The translations under genes and the position numbers were made by a program. This document shows, piece after piece, positions 1 through 7,724 of a stretch of 7,724 nucleotides of DNA (positions within the stretch are counted from its first letter, which is position 1; the number at the start of each line of letters is the position of its first letter). Source of the stretch: Bacteroidales bacterium (GTDB lineage Bacteria > Bacteroidota > Bacteroidia > Bacteroidales > JAADGE01); assembly GCA_029934265.1 (NCBI GenBank), contig JAOZMN010000035.1, forward strand, positions 6,919 through 14,642. Direction: 5' to 3'. A model generated the notes under the pieces. It was not told the origin of the DNA. It did not search any database and saw only the letters and a program-made list of their open reading frames with translations.

Positions 1-2246
1 ACTACATTGTCTCCTGCACATATCGGATTGTTTGAAGCAACAAGAGTAGCTGTCGGAACTGCATTTACCGTAACAATTTCGCCGGCAGATGAATTTGAAC
101 AACCCAAGTGCGAAGCAGTTACCTGCACAACTTGATTATTTATCAATCCGGTTGCGGTAAAAGTATTAGCGGCGGTATTTTGAGTACTTGCACCGTTTAC
201 AGTAAAATCATAAGTCGTAAAACCGGGCGTTGCCGTGAATAAAATATTATCACCGGCACAAATAGTTGTTCCGGAAGATGTAAGTACAACATTCGGAACA
301 GGATTTACAGTCATTATTACCGGAATCGTTGTGGTTTTACAAAAACTTGCATTTGTTACTTCAACAATTACTTCATCTGAATTAGATAAACTTGCAGAAT
401 TATAAGTGTTTGAAGCTCCGGTTTGTACTTCCGTACCGTTTAAGCTGAATGAATAATTTGCAAAAGCCGGTGTTGCCGTGAAAGTTACATTATCGCCTGC
501 ACAAATTGTAGAAGCAGATGCGTTAAGCGTGGCAACAGGCAAGCTGTTTACTGTCATTGCTATTCCCGGAGTGGTAAAAGTACAGCCGTTTGCATTTTCG
601 ACCGTTACAGAAACTACTTCTGTATCATTAAGTGTCGATGTTGTGAAATTATCACTGGATCCAAGCTGTGTCGATGCTCCATTTATCATAAAATCATAAG
701 AAACAAATCCGGAAGTTGCATTAAATACAACCGGTGCATTTTCGCAAACCGTAGTAGATGCCGTACTTAAAGAACTTACAGGATTATCATGTACAATTAT
801 TGAAATTTCAGGTGTGGTAGTTATGCAGTTGTTCGCATTTTCCACGATTACCGAAATTTTATCATTATCGTTTAATGTTGCATTTCCGTAGGTATTTAAA
901 GCTCCGTTTTGAACAGAAACTGAATTTAATAAGAAATCATAATTTGCAAATCCTCCGGTAGCGGTGAAATTCACATTAGTATTTTTACAAATTTCGGTAT
1001 CGTCGGCAGAAAGACTTACAATCGGCAATGAATTAACTGTCATTGTAATATCCGGACTTGTAGCCGAACAACCGGCAGAAGTAAATACATTAACTTTTAC
1101 AATTTCATTATCATTAATTGAATTTGAAGTATAAACAGAAGTAGCAACCGGACCTTGAACTGTGTTTCCGGCAACGATAAATTCGTATTCAGAACCACCA
1201 CCTGCTGTGAAAGTTACATTATCGCCGGCACATATCGGATTGTTCGATGCTACAATAGTCGGTGCAACAGGAAGCGGATTTATTGTTACAATAGTTGCAA
1301 CTGCATCTTTTGTACAACCGTTTAAAGTTGCGGTTACATTAACCATATCCCCGTCTGCCAAATTATTTCGAGAGAAAGTGGTAGCGGCAGAACTTTGTTG
1401 TGATATTGTATTCAATGTAAAATCATAATTATCGAAAGCTCCGGAGGCTGTGAAAGTAATATTATCGCCGGCACAAGCCGTTGTTCCGGAATTTGTCATT
1501 ACAACATTCGGAAGCGGTTTAACAGACATAATTACAGGCAAAGCAGTTATCGTACAGTTATTTGCATTAGTTACATCAACCGTTACAACATCTGCATCAC
1601 TTAATACGCTTGTAGTATAGTTATTTGCATTGCTATTTTGTTTTTCGATACCGTTAATTTTGAATAAATAATTATCCAAACCGGCTGTTGCCGTGAAAGT
1701 TACATTATCACCTTCGCAAATCGGATTAGAACTTGCAGAAAGTACGGCAATCGGATTCGCATTTACATTCATGGTAATTCCCGGAGGAGTTACGGAACAG
1801 TTACTGATATTTGTTACAACAACCGTTACAACTTCCAAATTATTAATTGTATTAGATGTAAATTCGTTTGAAGAACCAATTTGTTTGGACGCTCCGGCAA
1901 CTCTGAAATCATAATTTGCAAAGCCGGGTGTAGCCGTAAAAGTTACATCGTTTCCTTGACAAATTGTTGTCGCATCGGAACTTAAAGAAGCAACCGGTGC
2001 CGGATTTATATTCATGGCAATATCGGAAGAAGTCGCATAACAACTGTTCGCATCACGAGCTACAACCGAAACTTGGTCGTTATCAACCAAAGTCGAGCTG
2101 TTGTAAGTACTCGGAACGCCTGTCGAAACTTGAACACCGTTTATTTTAAATTCATAATTTGTAAAACCGGGAGTTGCCGAAAATAATACATTTACACCTT
2201 CACAAACAGTAGTATTCGATGCTCCTATATTTACAGCCGGTTCGGC
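1..2246 (-). repeat. Array of ten type-A' repeats (nine complete, last one cut)
   Basis: Units lie at 2246-2004, 2003-1761, 1760-1518 (81 aa each), 1517-1278 (80), 1277-1032 (82), 1031-789, 788-546, 545-303 (81 each), 302-63 (80) and 62-1 (cut). The consensus is 'P.P.A.L.AS.TTICAGDNVTFTATPGF.NYDF', then '.VNG...Q.G.SNTY', 'L.DND.V.V.VTNANGC' and 'ITMTVN'. Compared with type A, the first Cys comes two residues earlier (residue 15 against 17), and 'PGFANYDF' replaces 'GG.NYEF'. The two cysteines sit near residues 15 and 69. The three arginines I see in the whole window are in the first, second and fourth units of this array. The array continues past the left edge. Confidence 0.9.
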
Positions 2247-5200
2247 ATGAACGACTATTGTTTTGGTATCGTTTGCCGAACAAGAATTTGCATCTGTATA
2301 AGTATAAGTAATATTATGTGTCCCGTTTCCGGCAAGTGCAGGATTCAAAACACCGGCTGAAATTCCTGTTCCGGAATAAACACCGCCGGCGGGTAAACCT
2401 CCGGTAAGCGTTTCACTTCCACCGTTTTCACAAATATCAGCGAAAGCGGCAAGGGTTACAACAGGCAATCCGTTTACGGTAATCGTTTGAGTTGCCGTAT
2501 TTGTACAAGAATTTACATCTGTATAAGTATATGTAATATTGTGAGTATTTATTCCTGCCGTTGCCGGATTGAAAGTTGCACCGGTTACGCCTGTTCCGGT
2601 ATAAGTTCCTCCGGCAGGTAAGCCTTCCGAAAGGACAAATGGCGAAGCATTTACACAAATATCGGCAACAGCCGAAAATACAACAGAAGGAAGTGCATTT
2701 ACTGTAATTGTTGTTTCCGGACTGCTATCCGAACAGTTATTGGCATCTGTAACTTTAACAAAAACCTTATCGCCGTTGTTCATAGCCGGATTTGTATAAG
2801 TAGTTACTAATCCGTTCTGTACGCTTGCGGAATTGTAGAAAAATTCATAATTATTGCCTGTTCCGGCAGTGAAAATTACAGTTTCGCCGGCACAAATTTT
2901 ATTTCCGGTTGCATCGTTGCTTAAAGTTACAATCGGAAGTCCGTTTACGATAATATTTTCGGTATCCGTATTTGTACAAGAATTTGCATCAGTAAAACTG
3001 TAAGTAATTGCATGAGTTCCTGCTCCGGCGAGTGCGGGGTTAAACGTTGTACCTACTACTGCCGTTCCGGAATATGTACCAAGTGCCGGTGTGCCGGAAG
3101 TTAAAGTTTGGTTTCCTGCATTAATACAAATATCGGCGAAAACCGGTAAGTTAACAAAGGGTAAACTATTGACAGTCATTACATTTGAAGCAATATCCGT
3201 ACAGCCGAAAGTATTTGTAACTATGATATTCAGATTGTCATTATCATTTAAAGTGCTTGTACTGTAAGTGTTTACGGCACTGTTTTGAACAGAAATCGCA
3301 TTTATAAAGAATTGATAATTATTCCCGCCGGAAGCGGTAAATAATACAGTTTCGCCGGCACAAATTGTGTTTGCGGTCGCATCATTAATTAAAGTTACGC
3401 TTGGAAGCGGATTTACAGTAATGGTTTGCGAACCGGAAACGGTACAGCTTGCGGCATTGCCGACAATTACTTCAACATTATCACCGTCCGATAATCCGGT
3501 AGTGCTGTATGTTGTTGATGCTCCGTTTTGCATTGTTACACTGTTTACTTTAAATTCATAATTTGAACCTCCGGAAGCAGTGAAAGTAATATTTTCGGCG
3601 GTACAAATAGTATTTGCAGTTGCATCATTAGTGAAAGTAATAACAGGTATCGGATTTACAGTTATTGTGTTGTTGGCATTTCCTGTACAAGTATTTACAT
3701 CTGTTACTGTAACTGAAATTACATCATTATCAGATATTGTTGTCGATGAATAAGTATTTGAACTACTGTTTTGAACAGAACCGGCATTTATGAAAAATTC
3801 ATAATTTGTTCCTCCGGTTGCGGTAAAATTAATAGTTTCGCCGGCACAAATAGTATTCGCAACGGCATCATTTACAAGAGTTGCCGTCGGTTGTGTATTT
3901 ACCGTTACGGATTGAACTTCGGAATTTGAACAAGTTGTTGCTCCGTCTGTGTAACTGTATGTAATATTTGTAGTTCCGGTATTAGACGGATTATAATTTG
4001 CCGTTCCGTTTCCGTTATCGGTAATTCCTATTCCTGTGAAAGTTCCGTTTGGTGCGTTATTTCCGGTTAAAATTGCAACTGCTCCACCTTCGCAATAAAC
4101 AGGTGAAAGTCCGGCGAAATTAACGGTCGGGATATTATTCACTACAATATTTTGATTTATTGTATTAGTACAGAAATTAACAGGCTCTGTATAAGTATAT
4201 GTTAATACATGATTTCCTACTGTTGCCGTTGCAGGATTAAAACTGTTGCCGAGAACGCCCGGTCCGGAATATGTTCCTCCAACAGGAGTTCCCGTACTAA
4301 GCGGAATTATAGCGGTATTCAAACAAACATCTGCCAAAGCTCCGAAAGTAAGTACCGGCAAAGGATTTACCGTAATAGTCTGACTTGCAGGGGCAGTACA
4401 GCCCGAACCTCCGGTTACAATTACTGTAACAATATCAGCATTATTAAGAACGGTTGTCGTGTAACTGCTGTTTGCATTATTTGCCTGTACAACAGTTGCT
4501 CCGACACTAAATTCATAAGTAGTTCCTCCGGTAGCGGTGAAAATAATTTGGTCGCCTTGACAAATTGTATTTCCTGTTGCATCATTAGTTAAAGAAGCAA
4601 TAGGTGCAGGAATAATTGTAACTGTTTGAATATCTGCATTTACACAGGTGTTTGCATCTGTATAAGTATAAGTAATATCATAAGAGCCTGAAACAGAAGT
4701 GTTGAAAGTTCCTGTTCCGTCATTATTATCTGTAATTCCTGTTCCTGTGAAAACGCCGTTTGTATTTGTCGGAGTTCCTGTTAAAGTAATTGCAGGTACA
4801 TTCTGACAATATGAAGCGTTAAGACCTCCGAAACTTACAACAGGTAAGGCATTTACAGTAATATTATTATTTGCCGTATTCGTACAGCCGTTTGCATCTG
4901 TATAAGTATAAGTAATTGTATGTAAGCCTACTCCGGCATCGGCAGGAGTAAAACCACTTCCGCTTACTCCCGGACCGGTATAAGTTCCACCGGCAGGATT
5001 TCCTTCACTTAAAGTATAAACAGGAGTGTTTAAACACTTATCTGCCAAAGCATTAAGATTAACTATCGGCAAAGGATTGACTATCATGGTTTGAGTAGCA
5101 TTTGCAGTACAGTTATTCATATCGGTAATAATTACCGTTACTACATCATTATCAGCCAAATCAGTAGTTTGGAAACTGCTTAAAGTACTGCTTTGTTTAC

Positions 5201-7724
5201 TTGTTGCTCCAATCAAAAATTCATAAGAAACTCCTCCTACTGCGGTAAATATAACTTCTTCGTTCAAGCACAATGTATTTGCAGGTGCATCGTTTACCAA
5301 AGTTGCAACAGGTGCAGGGTGAACAGTTACGCTTTGTGTATAAATTTGCGAACAACCAGTTCCATTAGCATAAGTATATGTAATATTATAAGTTCCTGAA
5401 ACTGTTGGGTCGAAAGTTGCTGTTCCGTTTCCATTATCGGTTAAACCTGTTCCGGTAAAAGTTCCGTTCGGTGCGTTGTTGCCGGTTATCAATACCGCCG
5501 CATCAAATTGACAATAAGTAGGAGACAGACCGGCAAAACTTACCGCCGGTTTGTCAATAACTGTTACAGTTTGAATTGCAGTATTTATACAACCGTTTCC
5601 GTCCGAATAAGAATATGTAATTGTATGAGTTCCAACTCCTGCCGTTGCCGGATTAAAAGTATTCCCGACCACTCCGGTACCGGAATAATTGCCTCCGACC
5701 GGTGAGCCTTGTGTAAAATTAAATACCGCTCCGTCTATACAAACATCAGCTACTACAGCAAATGTAACGACAGGAATATCAAAAACTGTTACGTTTTGAG
5801 TTTCAACGGCAGTACAGCCTGTTACCGGGTCGGTATAACTGTATGAAAGCGTATGCGTTCCTACTCCGGCAATATTCGGATAAAATTTATTTCCGATAAC
5901 ACCCGGACCGGCATGAGTACCTGTTCCGTTTGTAAATAAATAAGGGTCATCGTTTACGCAAAGGTCAGAAACTGCGGCAAAACTGACAACAGGTAATTGA
6001 TTAACAATAAGCGGAATAACATCGTTATCCGTACAACCGTTTCCGTCTGTAAAAGTGTAAGTTATATTGTGAACTCCGAAACCGGCAACTACTGGGTCAA
6101 AGTTTCCGGCAGATACTCCAACTCCAGTATATGTTCCAAGAGCAGGTGAACCTCCGGCAAGTGGAAAACTACCGTCGTTTACACAAACACTTGATATTGG
6201 ATTTTGAGTTACAATCGGTAAACCGTTTACCGTTATAGTTTGAGTTGCAGTTTTTGTACAAGAGCTTACATTCGTGGAAGAATAAGTAATTGTATGAGTT
6301 CCAAGTCCGGCTATTGCAGGATTAAAAGTATTTCCTCCTGAAATTCCAACTCCAGAATAAGTTCCCAAAGCAGGAGTTCCTTGTGAAAGAATGAAAGCAG
6401 GTGTGTTTATACAAACATCAGCTACTGCTCCGAAAGTTACAACAGGCATTGCATTTACATCAATGGTTTGTGTTGTTGAATTACTACAAGTATTTCCGTC
6501 TGTGAAAGTATAAGTAATTGTGTGAGTTCCGTTGGTTGCAGTTACAGGGTCAAAATTATTTGATGAAACTCCTGCTCCTGTATAAGTTCCACCCAAAGGA
6601 GAACCTCCTGAAAGTGCAAATTGTGCGTCTTCTTCACAAACATCAGATAAAGCTGAAAATGAAACTGCAGGTAAACCGTTTACTGTTATAGTTTCGGTTG
6701 CAGTGTTTGAGCAAGTTGTTGCTCCGTCAGTATAAGTATATGTTATTGTATGATTTCCTACTGTTGCGGTTGCAGGAGTAAAATTATTTGCTGTAACTCC
6801 TGTTCCTGTGTATGTTCCTCCGGCAGGTAGTCCTCCGGCAAGGGCAAAACTTGCATCATCGACACAAGCGTCAGGTAGCGGATTGAAAGTTACAACAGGT
6901 GAAGCAGTTACTGTTACTGTTTCAGTAGCGGTATTTGTACAGCCATTTATATCTGTATGTTCGTAAGTTATTGTATGTATTCCTGTTCCGGAAACATTCG
7001 GGTCAAAATTTGCACCGACAACTCCGGTTCCGGTATATGTTCCGACTGCCGGTAGTCCTCCGGCAAGGGCAAATAAAGCAGAACCTTCGCAAACATCAGC
7101 AATAGGTGCAAAAGTTACATTTGGTAAAGCGTTTACTGTTATTGGAACTAATGCACTTGTTGTTGCACAAGTATTTGCATCAGAAACTATTACAGAAACA
7201 TTTTGTCCGGAGGTAAGTGTTGATGTTGAATAAGTATTTGAAGTTCCGTTTTGTTCGGTAACTGTATTTACTATAAATTCATAGTTAGTTCCACCGGTTG
7301 CGGTAAACATTACATTTGTTCCAGCACAAATTGTATTTGCAACTGCATCATTATTGAAAGTAATTGTCGGTTCCGGATTTACGGTAACGCTTTTTACTTT
7401 TGTATCAATACAGCCCGAGCCATTTGTATAAGTATATGTTATATCATAAGTTCCGGCATTTGTAGGATTGAAACTTGCAGTTCCATTTCCACCGTCTGTA
7501 ATTCCTGTTCCAGTGAAAACTCCGTTTGCATCAGTTGGTGTTCCTGTTATTGTTACAGCTGTTACATTCTGACAATAATTTGCATTTAATCCGCCAAAAT
7601 CAACAACAGGCAATCCGTTTACCGTAATAGTTTGAGTAGCAGTTTTTGTACAAGAGTTTGCATTTGTGTAAGAATAAGTAATTGTATGAGTTCCAAGTCC
7701 GGCTATTGCAGGATTAAAAGTATT
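1..7724 (-). CDS. Internal part of a giant repetitive Ig-like/PKD-like surface protein, open at both ends
   Basis: This is one uninterrupted reading frame of 2,574 codons. Codon position 1 falls on base 7724, and bases 1-2 belong to the next codon. The visible protein is nothing but 34 head-to-tail repeats of 73-82 residues, each ending in a 'TITVN'-like strand and a 'xLP' linker, with two cysteines per complete repeat. The repeats resemble the Ig-like domains that accompany CHU_C/type IX sorting domains in Bacteroidota (Pfam 'Ig-like domain CHU_C associated' or PKD-like families); this is recognised by style, not by a search. I count only three arginines (in repeats around 2246-1518) and see no tryptophan or membrane segment, as expected for an exported, extended protein. 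A role as an extracellular stalk or adhesin is inference. No signal peptide, catalytic domain or sorting domain is in view. All repeat junctions keep the same frame, so I see no frameshift or decay. Confidence 0.96.
2247..2696 (-). repeat. Two type-B repeats in tandem
   Basis: Two 75-residue B repeats lie at 2696-2472 and 2471-2247. Both have 'ADIC', 'LPAGG(T/V)Y(T/S)GTG', 'THNITYTYTD' and 'NSC'. The first ends with the canonical 'CTNTATQTITVN', the second with 'CSANDTKTIVVH'. They are the last B repeats visible. Immediately after them the protein switches to a pure A' array. Confidence 0.9.
2697..3167 (-). repeat. B - A repeat pair without a type-C repeat
   Basis: The B repeat is at 3167-2943 (75 aa; 'ADICINAGNQTLTSG', 'LGTYSGTAVVG', 'GTHAITYSFTDANSCTNT'). 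The A repeat is at 2942-2697 (82 aa; 'NDATGNKICAGET', 'GTGNNYEFFYNS', 'DANNCSDSSPETTITVN'). The arrangement looks like a triad lacking its C domain. The B unit has Ala where others have Gly in 'SGTGV'. Confidence 0.88.
3168..3653 (-). repeat. Two additional type-A repeats in tandem
   Basis: Two A repeats of 81 aa each lie at 3653-3411 and 3410-3168. They follow the A repeat of triad 4, so three A units stand in a row. They carry 'NDATANTICTAEN' with 'SNYEFKVNS', and 'NDATANTICAGET' with 'NNYQFFINA'. Both end in '(T/M)TVN'. The shared 'NDATANTIC' and 'FTASGG' point to local duplication of a single A domain. Confidence 0.88.
3654..4364 (-). repeat. Triad 4: B - C - A repeats (711 bp)
   Basis: The B repeat is at 4364-4137 (76 aa; 'ADVCLNTAIIPLSTG', 'GGTYSGPGV', 'NHVLTYTYTE', 'FCTNTINQNIVVN'). 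The C repeat is at 4136-3897 (80 aa; 'AGLSPVYCEGG', 'GNNAPNGTFTGIGITD', 'NGNGTANYNP', 'DGATTCSNSEVQSVTVN'). The A repeat is at 3896-3654 (81 aa; 'NDAVANTICAGET', 'FTATGGTNYEF', 'DVNTCTGN'). The C repeat matches the triad 2 subtype. Its 'TDGATTCSN' segment is also found in a type-B repeat at 6905-6678. Confidence 0.9.
4365..5075 (-). repeat. Triad 3: B - C - A repeats (711 bp)
   Basis: The B repeat is at 5075-4851 (75 aa; 'ADKCLNTPVYTLSEG', 'GGTYTGPGV', 'LHTITYTYTDANGC'). The C repeat is at 4850-4611 (80 aa; 'GGLNASYCQNV', 'GTPTNTNGVFTGTGITD', then an acidic 'NNDGTGTF' loop). The A repeat is at 4610-4365 (82 aa; 'NDATGNTICQGD', 'FTATGGTTYEF', 'GGSGCTAPASQTITVN'). Domain order and total length match the triads on either side, which supports a duplication unit of three domains. 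Confidence 0.9.
5076..5780 (-). repeat. Triad 2: B - C - A repeats (705 bp)
   Basis: The B repeat is at 5780-5556 (75 aa; 'ADVCIDG', 'GGNYSGTGV', 'GTHTITYSYSD', 'GCINTAIQTVTVI'). The C repeat is at 5555-5319 (79 aa; 'AGLSPTYCQF', 'GNNAPNGTFTGTGLTD', 'NGNGTATFDP', 'GCSQIYTQSVTVH'). The A repeat is at 5318-5076 (81 aa; 'NDAPANTLCLNEE', 'SYEF', 'DMNNCTAN'). This is the first of three triads standing directly in tandem. The C repeat is the 'GLSP...GNNAPNGTF' subtype also found in triad 4. The A repeat is atypical at its first Cys: 'CLNEE' replaces the usual 'CAGE/CAGD'. Confidence 0.9.
5781..7130 (-). repeat. Run of six type-B repeats
   Basis: Six consecutive B repeats lie at 7130-6906 (75 aa), 6905-6678 (76), 6677-6453 (75), 6452-6225 (76), 6224-6000 (75) and 5999-5781 (73). 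A further B at 5780-5556 opens the next triad, making seven B in a row. Each has a first Cys near residue 14 ('ADVC' style), 'GG.P.GGTYTGTGV' in the middle, 'F(D/N)P' and 'GTHTITYT(Y/F)TD' after it, and the second Cys 11 residues before the end. The last unit (5999-5781) is the most divergent: it is two residues short, reads 'GTGTHAGPGV' where the others have 'GGTYTGTGV', and ends 'VTVF' rather than 'TVN'. All six are in frame and should fold as similar beta sandwiches. Confidence 0.9.
6225..6332 (-). repeat. Near-identical copy 1 of a 108-bp segment (partner 7617-7724)
   Basis: This is the second half of the B repeat at 6452-6225. Compared base by base with 7617-7724 it differs at six of 108 positions, and the 53 bases 6280-6332 match without a difference. 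Other B repeats are far less alike at DNA level. The offset is 1,392 bp, exactly six repeats. Confidence 0.85.
7131..7724 (-). repeat. Triad 1: B (partial) - C - A repeats
   Basis: Three repeats form the N-terminal edge of the visible protein. The B repeat (7724-7617) is cut by the window edge and shows only its second half, with 'THTITYSYTN' and 'SCTKTATQTITVN'. The C repeat (7616-7377, 80 aa) starts 'GLPVVDFGGLNANYCQN' and contains 'GVFTGTGITDGGNGT', a loop rich in Asp, Asn and Gly. The A repeat (7376-7131, 82 aa) has 'NDAVANTICAGTN', 'TATGGTNYEF' and 'DANTCATTS', and ends 'PITVN'. The same order recurs three more times downstream. The C repeat belongs to the same subtype as the one at 4850-4611 (shared 'GGLNA', 'YCQNV', 'GTPT', 'NGVFTGTGITD'). 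Confidence 0.9.
7617..7724 (-). repeat. Near-identical copy 2 of a 108-bp segment (partner 6225-6332)
   Basis: This is the visible part of the B repeat cut by the right edge. It encodes 'NTFNPAIAGLGTHTITYS' and 'SCTKTATQTITVNGLP' like its partner. The identity runs to the end of the window, so the true duplicated length is unknown and may be longer. Confidence 0.85.

Noticed and set aside
2437..2658. 73-codon open frame on the minus strand
   Set aside because: It is out of frame with the long coding frame that covers the same bases. Its Arg, Cys and Asn-rich composition is typical of a frame-shifted shadow.
5781..5999. Possible frameshift or decay in the short divergent B repeat
   Set aside because: The unit is two codons shorter but in frame, keeps both cysteines and 'GTHTLSYSYTD', and joins its neighbours without interruption. 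It is a divergent unit, not a broken one.
478..7589. Short open frames of 61-127 codons on the plus strand (for example 478-699, 1162-1428, 1693-1914, 3367-3561, 4209-4592, 7251-7589)
   Set aside because: They lie antisense to the repeat protein and recur at equivalent repeat positions (several begin 'MKVTLSP' or contain it), as expected of shadows of a repetitive gene. None has its own domain pattern.
1..7724. SprB-type gliding adhesin repeats, canonical PKD or HYR domains
   Set aside because: The 'CFGDNDGTA' style of SprB repeats, the 'DFGDG' style of PKD domains and the HYR signature are not seen. The Ig-like CHU_C-associated style fits better, though the cellular role could still be similar.
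1..7724. CRISPR array or satellite DNA
   Set aside because: The periodicity is 219-246 bp, copies are diverged at DNA level but conserved as protein, and every unit is a multiple of three in one frame. This is coding repetition.
1..7724. Promoters, terminators, start codons or phase-variable homopolymer tracts
   Set aside because: The window is wholly internal to a gene. In-frame ATG codons lie inside repeats without credible upstream binding sites, and I saw no long homopolymer or short tandem repeat suited to slippage.

Overview
The window lies entirely inside one very large protein-coding gene on the minus strand. Reading from base 7724 down to base 3 there are 2,574 consecutive sense codons in one frame, with no stop that I could find. 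Neither the start nor the end of the gene is present. No promoter, ribosome binding site, terminator, RNA gene, mobile element or second gene can be supported.

The encoded segment is a chain of 34 beta-sandwich-type repeats of 73 to 82 residues (32 complete, one partial at each edge). Each repeat ends in a strand such as 'TITVN' followed by a short linker such as 'PLP' or 'GLP'. Each complete repeat carries exactly two cysteines. The style (Thr, Asn, Gly, Val and Ala rich, very little Arg, no Trp seen) and motifs such as 'ICAGDNVTFTA', 'THTITYTYTD' and 'GCTNTATQTITVN' are typical of giant secreted surface proteins of Bacteroidota, many of which leave the cell by the type IX secretion system. 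The AT-rich sequence and preference for GGA, AAT and ATT codons fit that phylum. I cannot name a genus.

I sort the repeats into types. B is about 75 aa, with a 'GGTYTGTGV' core. C is about 80 aa, with a 'YCQ/YCE' start and an Asn/Asp/Gly loop. A is about 82 aa, with 'NDA..NTICAGE' and 'NYEF'. A' is about 81 aa, like A but with 'TPGFANYDF'. Read N- to C-terminally (7724 to 1), the order is B-C-A, six B, B-C-A, B-C-A, B-C-A, A-A, B-A, B-B, then ten A'. Type C occurs only inside a B-C-A triad (4 of 4). Three triads stand directly in tandem (5780 to 3654), so the gene has a higher-order repeat of about 0.71 kb above the domain repeat.

The likely role is an extended extracellular stalk, for example of an adhesin or other cell-surface fibre. 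The ends that would prove export (signal peptide, C-terminal sorting domain) and show any ligand-binding or catalytic head lie outside the window. The function is therefore inferred.
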